Positions 22,882 to 34,068 of a stretch of 64,000 nucleotides of DNA are shown here, piece after piece. The notes beneath the pieces are model-generated. The model did not search any database and was not told where the DNA came from. It worked only from the letters and a program-made list of their open reading frames with translations. The first letter of the stretch is position 1. The number at the start of each line of letters is the position of its first letter. The stretch spans positions 21,707,570 to 21,771,569 of the forward strand of contig CM053246.1 in NCBI GenBank assembly GCA_028583405.1, written 5' to 3'. The DNA comes from Pogonophryne albipinna (Eukaryota; Chordata; Actinopteri; Perciformes; Artedidraconidae). The translations under genes were made by a program, and so were the position numbers.

Positions 22882-23082
22882 CCCTATCCTAATAATCCAA
22901 TGCAGAGTAATATGATACATTATTTTATATATATTAAATATTTATAAATGTATTTGTATATAGTCTTAAAGTTACAACCGGCCCTTTGAGTGCAACCATA
23001 ATGCTGATGAGGCCCGCGATGAAGTTGAGTTTGACACCCCTGCTCTAAAGTCTAATGGATTAATAATTTCTAACCAAATATA

Positions 23083-23400
23083 TTAAAGAGGCTCTTTTAT
23101 GGTCATTTTCGGGCTCATATCTGTATTTTGTGCCTCTGCTGTGATATGTTTACATGCTTTAAATGTTAAAACAGCTCTTTATTTTTCTCATACTGCCTAT
23201 GCTGCAGCACCTCTTTTCACCCTCTGTCTGAAACCAGAGTCCAGTCTGCTCTGATTGGTTAGCTGGCCGGACCTGTTGTGTCAACATCTGAGAGATGTCC
23301 CGCTTCTTATATGCAATGTGTTTGAAAGCTAGCCAACAGAAGCGGGAGTGTTACATAGTAATGCTATATGTTACAGGATGAAACACAGGAGTCAAATCAC
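23083..23400. mobile_element. MITE fragment
   Basis: Begins TTAAAGAGGCTCTTTTATGG and contains CTGAAACCAGAGTCC and GATTGGTTAGCTGG segments typical of an abundant fish MITE. No right end identified. Confidence 0.4.
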
Positions 23401-23584
23401 TAGAATGTTAAGAAGCAACAATTCTGGTGTTTCAATATTCATTAGGTCTGAGTAAATGAACAGAAAGAGTATTTGTTAAAGCATCTTTTTAAAATTGTTT
23501 TATTTTAACCTATTTTAATTTCTTGTCAGCTTTAATTCAAGGGAATTTCATTAGGATCACTGTAGATGTTTTTTCTTCTTCTGT

Positions 23585-23685
23585 ATTTATTTTAAGATTG
23601 TTGTTATGTTTTCTGTAAAGCAATTTGGGCTGCTTTGTGTATGAAAGGTGCTATACAAATAAAGTGTATTATTATTATTATCTTA
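23585..23685 (+). mobile_element. L2-type LINE 3' tail
   Basis: GTAAAGCAATTTGGGCTG.. then GGTGCTATACAAATAAAG and (ATT)n: the 3' signature of L2-clade LINEs. Nothing of ORF2 remains next to it. Confidence 0.6.
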
Positions 23686-23689
23686 AATG

Positions 23690-25010
23690 TGTATTTCTGT
23701 TGATTTTCTTGTCCTCTGTTACATTTGGTTAAACATCCATTTATTTTAGACCATCAAGCTGTAGCCCCTGTCTTCACCTCTTCTTTTTGTAGAACAAAGG
23801 ATGAAGTGAGCAATAGAAACTGTGATAAACAAACAATTTCAGTTTAATTAATTAATATATTCTTCTTTTCAAGTGCAGGGAACTCAAGCACCACACTAAC
23901 AACCCAACAGGAGAACATTCAGTGAAGGAAAAGTAGTGCATTTAAACCAATGCTGATAGACTATTAGGCCCCTGTTACCGTTGTGCCGGTTAGGGTAAGA
24001 GGTAACAGTTAGTATAATCCCAAGATGCCATGGGAGACAATAACTATGTTGCTGTGGTAACCAGTATCACTGCTATCCCCCTGACCAGACACAAGAGTGA
24101 GATAGAGAGGGTGGCAGAAGATAATAGTGATTAAAGCTGACCCAGAGACAGTGGAGGGAGGTGAGAGAGATGTCATTGAAGAGCCAGAAGAGTCAGTGAG
24201 AACAGAGCATTCTGCTGGCCAAGATTCAACCCTCAGTTTCCAAGCTCTCTAATTGAAGAACGAACAGCTGTTCAGTTTGACCCACGCACCCTTTACATTA
24301 AGTACAAGATCAACTGCCAGAGCGGAAGAGGGAAAGAGAGAGAGAGATGGAAAAAGAGATGAAAGTTAAAAGAAGTGAGCAGAACTCAGGAACTGAAGTA
24401 GTGTTGGTAAAATGCAGAAAACCAATCTATGTGATTCATTATTGCCTTAACTGATTTCTTATAAGGTCATTATTTGTCTTTGCCTTCCAAAATCCTATTG
24501 TAATGTTTTCCTACCTGCTCCTTCTTTGGTTTAGGTTTGGTGAGATTTAGGCAAAGAAATATGGTTAAACAAGTAAGTACACATCTAACAACAGAATTTG
24601 GTCAGCGTTACTCAAAGTAAGCCCTCTAATAACAGTAATGTGTACTGAATTAATGACATAAATCAAATAAGACGGGGAGGTTAAAAGGTTAAATGTAATC
24701 TGCTACGTTAGATATTTTCAGAACTTGATGAGAGTAATGTGAGCATAGACACACTTCGCTGCCAACTTTAGGAAGTAGACTTTAATTGAATGTGTGAAAG
24801 GTTGGCATGCCGAGATAGGTATAAATCCAGTCATGAATATGCAGAGTCACATACCAACAGTGTCATGCATTCAAGTGAAAAACATTCAGCACATCCACAC
24901 ACACAAACAGAGATGGACAGTCAGAGCTGATCACATCAGAGCTGGTTAGCTGTGATCTGCATCTCTCCTCCCCTCATCACACCAGTCCAATAACACTCAC
25001 AACCACTCAC
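23690..25010. other. No recognisable feature
   Basis: Mixed AT-rich sequence; a GA-rich patch at about 24300-24380. No gene signature. Confidence 0.45.
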
Positions 25011-25011
25011 A

Positions 25012-25050
25012 ACCACACACACACAGACACACACACACACACACACACTA
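25012..25050. repeat. (CA)n microsatellite, imperfect
   Basis: Short CA run interrupted by an AGAC unit. Confidence 0.85.
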
Positions 25051-25859
25051 ACTATAACCCAATCCAAGAGTCAAGTTGATGATGTGTCTAATCATTAAAA
25101 GCATTAACACACACTCACATATGAGCACACCACTTATATTGAATCCCAGCTGGGCATCAATAGCTAAAACACATTTCTTCTGTTAGAGCTGAAAGCCAAA
25201 AACAATGTCCTACCTAAGCACACTTACCTTCATTGATTCAGGAAACACTTTCACTAAAACGTTTACTGTAAATACACAGGCTTTGTTGTGCATGACTAAA
25301 TGGAAACACATAAGCACACAACAAAGAAAGTAGGCTGTTCACTCTCAGTTTGCTCATCTGTTATAACTATTCACACAAACATCAGTTAAGAGCCTTTACA
25401 CAAATATATTAGTATTTGAGTAAGCTGTATACTTAAATTAAGTTGTTGCATAAAGCCTGGATGCAGGGAGAAACAGCTGGCTCCGTCAGCATATTGTATC
25501 AGACAGAAATCCCTAAGAACACCTCCTGGAGCAGGTCAGATACGAAGCTGCTTGCCCTGATTCCAGCGCCAATGCTTGTTGCAAAAAGGTCTCCCCTGAG
25601 ACTACAGAAAACCAGGAGTGAAATCCGGAGTGACATCATAAAGTTACTGAACCATCCGACAGGTAACACCCCCACCACCCCCCTACATTCAACTACTATA
25701 CAGCTCCAAAGTCTACATCAGAGAGGACAGATACCAAGCTGATCCACTGGTGCTTTAATCTCAAAACCTCCTCCTTTTGATATTGCTACCATCACTAACA
25801 ATATCATGTATGTACTATAAGGATTACATATAGTTTGTATCTAATATCTATTATTTGTA

Positions 25860-26012
25860 CTCGTATAGTTGTATACAGCAACTTTAATTGAATAGTTTTT
25901 ACTTTTTTTTACTGCTGTATTTATTTGTTCTTATTTCTGTTTTTGTGCTGCTGTAACACCTGATTTTCCTTCTAGGGTTCAATAAAGGTGTATCATATCT
26001 TATCTGATCGTA
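25860..26012 (+). mobile_element. Probable LINE 3' tail
   Basis: Ends GTTCAATAAAGGTGTATCAT followed by degenerate (ATCTT)n, a pattern of truncated fish LINE 3' ends. 25050-25860 to its left shows no recognisable feature; 26013-26525 to its right likewise. Confidence 0.4.
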
Positions 26013-26525
26013 TTACTTGTATTAGTCTCTACTCACACAGGGCCTCACAAAGATAATGCCCTTTCTATGAACCCTCTGCCCACACTCTGTGGCTGATAAC
26101 TACATTGAATGGTTTACAGGCTCAGGTGTGGTTGGCACCTCAGAAAAGATGTGTTGATTTGTAGAGTAAAAAGGGAGAAATAGCAAATTCAATATAAAAG
26201 TACACACTGTCCAAACTTGCACGGATAGAGAAAGATAGAGATGGAGGGAAACTGATTAATTCACACCCACACCTTCAGCTATGGTACAAAACACCCATCA
26301 CATCCACTTGATCCTCTGTGAAGTGCACCTGCATGTTCTTGTCCATTCAGCATCAGCGTACGGTGAATCTATAAGTGCCAAGCACATGAGCTGTCCCAAC
26401 CTGGACTGTTACAAATCAAAGCACTTGTTTTCAAAGAAGCAATTCAAGCTCAGTTTGGTGTGCGCACAAATTGTACTAGTAATGTTGTGGAGTTCAGGGT
26501 AGTAGATTGTAGAATATATATTAAA

Positions 26526-26945
26526 GCAGGGGTGGGGAACCTCCGGCCCCCGGGCCGATCTGTTCATCTGTCATACTGATCATACAGTCAATAACTTGAC
26601 TGTTATTAGCATCTGGTTAACTAGCTATGCTAACGAATATAAGAAGCTTTTTCTACTCCAGTGAGGTAAAGGCACATCTTTATATGATCATTATAGTTAT
26701 AAAAAAACAAGAGAATAAAGGAAAAACTGGTATAAAATACTATATGACAGTAAAAAAAAGTTGTTAAATAAACAAGAATACAGTTTAAAAGGAGAGTGAT
26801 TTGTAAAATATCCATAAAGAAAAAGAAATTCTGCTTACAGTTCTGTGTTGAGAGATGTATCCATAGATCTCCTAATGTTGCTCACACCAGATTGATGCTT
26901 TTAACTTCAACATTTAAAAAAATATATATTCCCGGGGGAGCATGC
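26526..26945. mobile_element. hAT-derived fragment related to 38520-38960
   Basis: Starts with the hAT-type end CAGGGGTGGGGAACC. From about 26625 it matches 38550-38960 (shared: TATGATCATTATAGTTATA, GAGAGATGTATCCATAGATC, CCGGGGGAGCATGC), a diverged copy of the same element. The right end is replaced by palindromes. Confidence 0.6.
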
Positions 26946-26980
26946 AGGGAGCATGCTCCCCCGGGAATATATATTTTTTT
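26916..26980. repeat. 30-bp perfect palindrome, 5-nt loop
   Basis: 26916-26945 is the exact reverse complement of 26951-26980; the core is CCCGGGGGAGCATGC. Confidence 0.9.
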
Positions 26981-26981
26981 T

Positions 26982-27044
26982 AATTTATAATTTATAATAT
27001 TATAATTATAACCTCACCAATTATAATATTATAAATTATAAATT
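26982..27044. repeat. 26-bp perfect AT palindrome, 11-nt loop
   Basis: 26982-27007 and 27019-27044 are exact reverse complements, pure A/T, starting one base after the preceding palindrome. Confidence 0.88.
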
Positions 27045-27059
27045 ATAATTCCTCCTTAT

Positions 27060-27332
27060 TGATAATGATCCATGCTCTCCGGTATAAATGTGTCTCTGTC
27101 TCTCTCAGTCAGGGATTTTATGTGTTGGCTCTCTTCACTGAGCCAGTCAAAGACAATATTTTTAAACATAGACATTTGATTGATCTCCGGTATGTTATGT
27201 AACTGGTGAGATGTATTGGGGACATGTTGACTTACATTGTTGGGAGAGACTGAGAGTACACTTCTGCTTTTCCTCATTTTTCCTCGGTTGCGTCTCCCTG
27301 GCTGTCCAACCACGGCAGCTTCACATGCACAC
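27060..27332 (-). other. Unrecognised candidate exon
   Basis: The minus strand has a fair acceptor (TTTGTGTTTTCCAG, AG at 27334-27333) followed by an open frame of about 90 codons: a basic N-terminal part (RRNRGKMRKSRS) then FDWLSEES and a Lys/Arg-rich end. A possible donor (GTAAGT) lies inside at about 27237. No family recognised. It could be a host exon or the remnant of a transposon gene next to the palindromes. Confidence 0.25.
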
Positions 27333-27344
27333 CTGGAAAACACA

Positions 27345-29690
27345 AATAGGTTTAGGTGTGTTAATCCTTAGGAATAAGTTTCAATGAAACCACTGATGAT
27401 GTGGTCGGTGTACTACCTTGAGTAAGTGGACATTGTTAGATTTCACTTTCCTATTACTCCACAGTTACAGCTAAATATATTATATTGAACTGTTAGTAGT
27501 GTTTTGAGCATATTTGGACCATCAATGTGTTGAGTGTGAGTAGGAACACATTAACAAAACATATTGGTCAAAAAATATATAGGTTAAACGAATTCCAGGA
27601 ATATATATATATATATATATATAATATAAATGAGGTCATGAGGTAAGATTAATTATTGTCATCTTGAAATCAATCCAAAAAGATAGTGGGAGTTCGTGTA
27701 AGGATGTGAAAACAGGAGTAAAGAAGTCTTTTAAACACATTTTTGTTTAGGCAGCTGAATATCCAACCAATTAATCAATTAATCATCTAATAGTTGCCTT
27801 TTGAGGATGCAACAACTCATATATTTCAAATAATTGAAGACAGCAGCTTTTAAGGGAAATTATAAACACATGTTCATACTGAAGACTGCAACAAAATATT
27901 GGTGTGTAGAACTTTGAGGTTACTTAAGGTTTTCAGGCATTTTTCTGCCTTTGTGGGTAATCACTACTGAGTTAAATATTTATGACGAGAAATATCAGGA
28001 TGTTAACATTATCAACAGCTGCCTGGCTGTCAGGCTGTCGGAATAAATGACACTGTCAAATGGCTATAATGTAATGTGACAACAGAAGACGTGCTGTTGC
28101 CTCATCATGTTGCATTAAATCAATGATGGCAAGAACATGACCATGTAACCAAACCTGACACCAGTAGCTAGCATAGGACAGGCTAGGGTTTGAACAATGG
28201 GAAAATACAACTACACACAGTTGAAACACCCAAATGCAGTGGGTCTAACTTGAAAAATACAAGTATTTGCTGATTTTCAAAATCTTCTGTGTAATGAACT
28301 AAATATCTTTGGTTATGATACTGTTAACATTTCACATTGGAAGACCTTGGTTGCCATGTTCTCTTTCAGACCAAGGCTTTATCAAGATTAAATACAGCTT
28401 AATTGCACATAGATTGTTAATAAAAAAATATTCAAAATATCAACAATTACATAAAGTAGCATATTTAAAAGAGCATTGTGTGCACTGAAAGTGTACTGCA
28501 AACAACAAATGTACTTTACATTTACTGTCACAGCCACTGCCACTGTACTGAGACTAACCTGTTTAGACTTCTACCAATACATGCAAACAATAGTAAATTG
28601 TGCACAAAGAAGTAGCTCAACAATTTGGAATAAAAGTATTTATGGTAACATGTTGCCGTGTACGACACAAATGTTAACTTATGGTGAAGCAGAGGTGAAG
28701 AAAGGATGATTAATAAAGATATAGGAGTATGCCATGTGTGGACGTTAAAGAACTCAGGTTATCTGCCTGAGCTGGGTCACATGGGATTATGAATACTTAA
28801 AATGTCAAACAACAGTACTGACATTTATCTGATTATCTCAGCAAACCATTCTCAAATCCTCCTCAAACCAGGACATTGTAAGAATATCATTTTTAGAAAT
28901 GTTATGTAATAAAATTACACAACAATCCTTGAAAAAACTGCTGTCCAGTAAATATAAAAACAAATAATAAAAGGCACCGCCAACTGATGCGTGTGTGTAG
29001 TGCAAGGATAGCATCTTACTAGAAGAATACACAAAGCAATATTAACACATCATGTGTCTCTTAGCTTTTCATCTGTTATTCATCTTTTCTGTTTTGATAA
29101 TGCTTAGTTTTCTCTCTTTCCTAGACAAGTTATCCTTTCTTTTAGTAACCCGTGCTAATGAAACCGCAAGCTAATGAGACCTAGAGCAGCCTTAATGGTT
29201 CAGCACACTTTAATTCTCCCTTGCTCATCATTCAAAAGCAGAAGACAAAATTGACTCCACAGCCACTGAGCCTTTCTCTAATGAGACGATTCAGGCAGTC
29301 CTTAAAGAGCCCTCAGAACGCAAATGTTCCTCCAGCGTACCCATAATGTTGTTTTTTCTTCATGATAAAATGAAATTAGGCGAACGTCAGCAATGGCAAC
29401 ATTTTATTCAGTGGGAGGGACTTACGGGAAAAGATGAAAGAGACCGATTCCAGGAAGACCAGACAAAATCATATGAGAGGTTCAGAGAATGATAAAGGTT
29501 CACATGGAGAATGTAATAAAGAGATACAAGCAAGCAGGTCAGACAGGATTTAATGACATAAAAAGAGAAGGCCTGAGGTTAAATAAAGAAGGATTGAAGG
29601 ATGAAGTAGGAAATTAGGTAGTGGAGGAAGAGTGAGGGAGAAACAGCTGGAAGGACTAGATGAGGTCTTTCTGTTTAAAGGATATAACAA
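27345..29690. other. No recognisable gene; one (AT)n
   Basis: AT-rich sequence with an (AT)11 run at 27600-27622. No coding or transposon signature was seen. Confidence 0.45.
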
Positions 29691-30230
29691 CATTCTGGGA
29701 AATATGCTTATTCACTTCCTGGCAAAGAGTTCAGTGACAGCTCAGCCCAAAGACTCTTTTAAACGGTGACAAAATACACCTCACTGCACCTCTACACCTC
29801 ACTAACGTTTTATCTCCTTTGGCCCGTCTTTAAGCCCGTTACTATGACAGGGCAGGAAGTGTAGCAGGACACTTGTAATATTTAGCTACAATAATTTACA
29901 ATAAACTCACCCTCCTCTGGACATTAAAGTGCTTCAACGCCAGCAAACACACCCGGACCATGATCTACAGGTCGCTCACTAAGAGTATTCTCACATAACT
30001 ATGTCTCCTTGTATGGGAACATCTCATGGAAAGAAGCAGGCTGACCCACCAGGCCAGAAAGATCATTGCAAAAATCTATTGCAACTCCAGTTCCTATAAA
30101 AGCTGTCAATTACCAAAAAGGCAAACCAGGTCGATAATCACCCCACCCACACCCTACACTCATCCTTCCAGCTGTGGACATCTGGCAGATGACTCAAGGT
30201 CTAACAAGCCGTAAAACATTGGTACAAGAA
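29690..30230 (+). mobile_element. Degraded repeat and LINE RT remnant
   Basis: 29690-29740 (ATTCTGGGAAATATGCTTAT) resembles a common fish MITE. 29905-30080 reads in broken frames like the C-terminal part of a LINE RT (KCFNASKHTRTMIYRSL, then LVWEH). Too decayed to classify. Confidence 0.3.
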
Positions 30231-30239
30231 GTGGTTTTA

Positions 30240-31080
30240 TCATCAATCTTGTTCTCATCTATATTTCCACAAGACACAAATTATAGTATTTTAAATGTCC
30301 ACCTATAGACAAATATGCATGGTGATGTTGATGTTTGGACATGGAATATACATCCTGCTACATGATGAGAAAATCAAATGTTAAAGGATGGTGCATGCCC
30401 TTGAAGAAAATGGACATCTTTCAGCTTGAACAGACAGGACATCCTTGACACCACTCTTACATAAAAACACCCCCATCATCACACTGCTGAAATGCAGTAA
30501 AGGAAAGGCAAACACTATAAAAGAACATGCAGTATTCCTCCTAACCGAATGAACAAAATTGCCTGCTACCAGAACTTACTAATAGTCAGCAGATTCAACA
30601 AATAATGAATGTTTATTAAAATGAACTTTTACATTGTCCTTTGTCTAACTTCACGTCAGGCTACATTGAGTGTTGATTGTTAGGATAGCTCAGAGGCATG
30701 TGTACAGCTCTTTTATAGTTAGAAGAACTGCTGACAATGAAAGATCTCTTTGTCTTGAAGAAAGTTGAATTGCACTACAGTGTTAATGTTCTAACGCAAC
30801 CCTATTTTCAAACTACTCTATTTCTCCAGAACAGTCATTTTTAAAGCTGCAATGTTTAACATTTGGCAGAACTCAAATGTAATACATTTTTAAAATGAAC
30901 TATCTTTATCAACAGAATGTAAAAGAGGTTAAAGACGGGAATGTGGTGCAGAAACATCTACCAATCTTGTTCCTGTAGAAACGATAAAAAGGTAGAAGTA
31001 GAGCTGCCCCGAAATGCATGTCAATCTGATTTATACTTGTTTTTTGTTTTTAATTCAAAGTGACAGTAACATAACATGAC
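30240..31080. other. No recognisable feature
   Basis: AT-rich, no signature. Confidence 0.45.
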
Positions 31081-31082
31081 TT

Positions 31083-31251
31083 GCATCGTTGCCCCAGTCT
31101 TGCGGGGAGGCTGTTTGGCCAGGCGTGGAGCAGTTGGCACCCCAGGAGATTCAGCTAGCACTCAAGTTGCTGCAGCGTCTGACTGAGGGCCGCTCCAAAG
31201 GTGCGGATTGTTTACTACGTTCTGCCACTTTAGATTTAGTTCAATAATCAA
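31083..31251 (+). other. Unrecognised GC-rich candidate exon
   Basis: A GC-rich island in AT-rich surroundings. One frame is open for 55 codons with a protein-like, helix-prone composition (EQLAPQEIQLALKLLQRL) and stops at about 31249. An acceptor-like CCCCAG lies at 31091-31096; no convincing donor. No family recognised. Confidence 0.22.
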
Positions 31252-31826
31252 ACGTCACATAATGTAACAGAGCGTACAGCCCCCTGTTAGGGTTAGTGCC
31301 TGAGTAAACACATGGATGGTTGGCCGAGACAGGCATTATTCCAACCCTGTCGTAGTTACTAGTAAGCACGACCGTGTGAAATGTGTATTGTATAGAGCCA
31401 AAGAGTTTAACGTTTATTCTTCATTAAAGAAGGTGGTCAATCTTGCACCTTCAATCTTGACTTATTTAGAGTAAAAGATAAAGATTTTTGTCTCTCCCTG
31501 TCATGTTTGGTTAGAGATTTTCTGATGCAAGACTTTAATATTTAGTTTGGATCATTAAGCTGAATGACGTAAATTTGATTATTCATTCAAACAAATCCTA
31601 TGAATATATATTTCACAGAGGTAATTATCAGAGGCAAGGCTTCTCTTTAGGGAGGACGAGCTGTTCAAGTTATCACCATTAGCAGATAAAAAGCAGTTAC
31701 AGACCAAATGTCAGAGCACATCTTAAAATTGTGCTCGGCTGCACAAATGTAGGAAGCAGTTTATGAACACAGATTAGTGATGTAAGTAACCTCAGGGGGT
31801 GAAGCATAATGGTACTTACGGACTGT

Positions 31827-32014
<188 letters not shown>

Positions 32015-32065
32015 AGGGTATCCTAATTAGCGACACTTCTGCCATATTAAGAACATCAGGGCAAA

Positions 32066-32091
32066 CAATACTTTTTTCCCCACTGTATATA
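32066..32091. repeat. Inverted Tc1 terminus abutting the element
   Basis: ACTTTTTTCCCCACTGTATA just left of the Tc1 start is the mirror of its own end (TACAGTGGGGCAAAAAAGTA), giving a near-perfect palindrome at the boundary: a relic of a second, oppositely oriented Tc1 end. Confidence 0.65.
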
Positions 32092-32456
32092 CAGTGGGGC
32101 AAAAAAGTATTTAGTCAGCCACCAATTGTGCACGTTCTCCCACTTAAAAAGATGAGAGGCCTGTAATTTTCATCCTAGGTACACTTCAACTATGAGAGAC
32201 AAAATGGGGGGAAAGAATCCAGGAAATCACATTGTAGGATTTGTAAAGAAATTAATTAGTAAATTCCTCGGTAAAATAAGTATTTGGTCACCTACAAACA
32301 AACAAGATTTCTAGCTCTCACAGACCTGTAACTTCTTCTTTAAGAGCCTCCTCTGTCCTCCACTTGTTAACTGTATGAATGGCACCTGTTTGAACTCGTT
32401 ATCAGTATAAAAGACACCTGTCCACAACCTCAAACAGTCACACTCCAAACTCCACT

Positions 32457-33845
32457 ATGGCCAAGACCAAAGAGCTGTCAAAGGACACCAGAAACTAAAT
32501 TGTAGACCTGCACCAGGCTGGGAAGACTGAATATGCAATAGGTAAGCAGCTTGGTGTGAAGAAATCAACTGTGGAAGCAATTATTAGAAAATGGAAGACA
32601 TACAAGACCACTGATAATCTCCCTCGATCTGGGGCTCCACGCAAGATCTCACCCCGTGGGGTCAAAATGATCACAAGAACGGTGAGCAAAAATCCCAGAA
32701 CCACAAGGGGGGACCTAGTCAATGACCTGCAGAGAGCTGGGACCAAAGTAACAAAGGCTACCATCAGTAACACACTACGCCGCCAGGGACTCAAATCCTG
32801 CAGTGCCAGACGTGTCCCCCTGCTTAAGCTAGTACATGTCCAGGCCCGTCTGAAGTTTGCTAGAGAGCATTTAGATGATCCAGAAGAGGATTGGGAGAAT
32901 GTCATATGGTCAGATGAAACCAAAATAGAACTTTTTGGTAAAAACTCAACGAGACGTGTTTGGAGGAGAAAGAATGCTGAGTTGCATCCAAAGAACACCA
33001 TACCTACTGTGAAACATGGGGGTGGAAACATCATGCTTTGGGGCTGTTTTTCTGCAAAGGGACCAGGACGACTGATCCGTGTAAAGGAAAGAATGAATAG
33101 GGCCATGTATCGTGAGATTTTGAGTGACAACCTCCTTCCATCAGCAAGGGCATTGAAGATGAAACGTGGCTGGGTCTTTCAGCATGACAATGATCCCAAA
33201 CACACCGCCCGGGCAACGAAGGAGTAGCTTCGTAAGAAGCATTTCAAGGTCCTGGAGTGGCCTAGCCAGTCTCCAGATCTCAACCCCATAGAAAATCTTT
33301 GGAGGGAGTTGAAAGTCTGTGTTGCCCAGCGACAGCCCCAAAACATCACTGCTCTAGAGCAGTGCTTCTCAAAGTGTGGTCCGCGGACCACTGGTGGTCC
33401 GTGAGCGCCCCCTAGTGGTCCGTGAGTATATTGGTAACATTTCACATTTTAAATAAATAAATTCATTTCAGTTTTCCGCACTCTCGCGGGAATATCTTCG
33501 CAATGGAGCGAGCTTAAGTTTCACTTTCGATTGCATGATATAGCCCAGCGCAACACCTTCATCACACATGTTGCCACTTGTTTGTACCATTTTCAGGTGA
33601 TTTGTAATCTGTTCTAGAAAAACGATGTGTTTTTTGATATTTGTGGAGTTAGGTGGTCCGCGAGTGTTTTTTTATTGGTTAAGTGGTCCTTGGTATGAAA
33701 AAGTTTGAGAAACACTGCTCTAGAGGAGATCTGCATGGAGGAATGGGCCAAAATACCAGCAACAGTGTGTGAAAACCTTGTGAAGACTTACAGAAAACGT
33801 TTGACCTCTGTCATTGCCAACAAAGGGTATATAACAATGTATTGA
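32457..33845 (+). pseudogene. Tc1 transposase (DD34E), broken
   Basis: From ATG 32457 (MAKTKELSKDTR) to a stop at 33843-33845. The paired-type helix-turn-helix region ([26 protein letters not shown]) is followed by the catalytic domain with WSDETK (first Asp), [10 protein letters not shown] (second Asp) and [11 protein letters not shown] (Glu), so all three metal-binding residues are present. Two nonsense codons (TAA at 32496, TAG at 33225) and a 358-bp hAT insertion after residue context [13 protein letters not shown] inactivate it. After the insertion the frame resumes ([12 protein letters not shown] .. YRKRLTSVI). Confidence 0.88.
33360..33717. mobile_element. 358-bp hAT MITE, copy A
   Basis: Ends CAGTGCTTCTCAAAGTGTGG / AAAGTTTGAGAAACACTG. 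Perfect 8-bp duplication CTCTAGAG (33352-33359, 33718-33725). Inserted in the Tc1 transposase. Same length as copy B at 43229-43586, opposite orientation. Confidence 0.93.
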
Positions 33846-34068
33846 GATGAACTTTTGTTATTGACCAAATACTTATTTTCCACCATAATTTGCAAATAAA
33901 TTCTTTAAAAATCAGACAATGTGATTTTCTGGATTTTATTTTTTTCTCATTTTGTCTCTCATAGTTGAGGTATACCTGAAAATTACAGGCCTCTCTCATC
34001 TTTTTAAGTGGGAGAACTTGCACAATTGGTGGCTGACTAAATACTTTTTTGCCCCACTGTATATATAT

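Larger units (their letters stand above)
21903..23042. mobile_element. hAT element, 1140 bp, host of a nested hAT
   Basis: Termini CAGGGGTGTCAAACTCA and its complement. Perfect 8-bp duplication CTCTAAAG at 21895-21902 and 23043-23050. No transposase seen. Interrupted by 22258-22881. Confidence 0.9.
32092..34059 (+). mobile_element. Tc1-like transposon (resembles Passport)
   Basis: Ends CAGTGGGGCAAAAAAGTATT and its complement, long inverted repeats (outer 60-130 bp match), flanked by TA. Without the 366 bp added by a nested hAT insertion it is about 1.6 kb, the usual Tc1 size. Carries a broken transposase. Confidence 0.88.
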
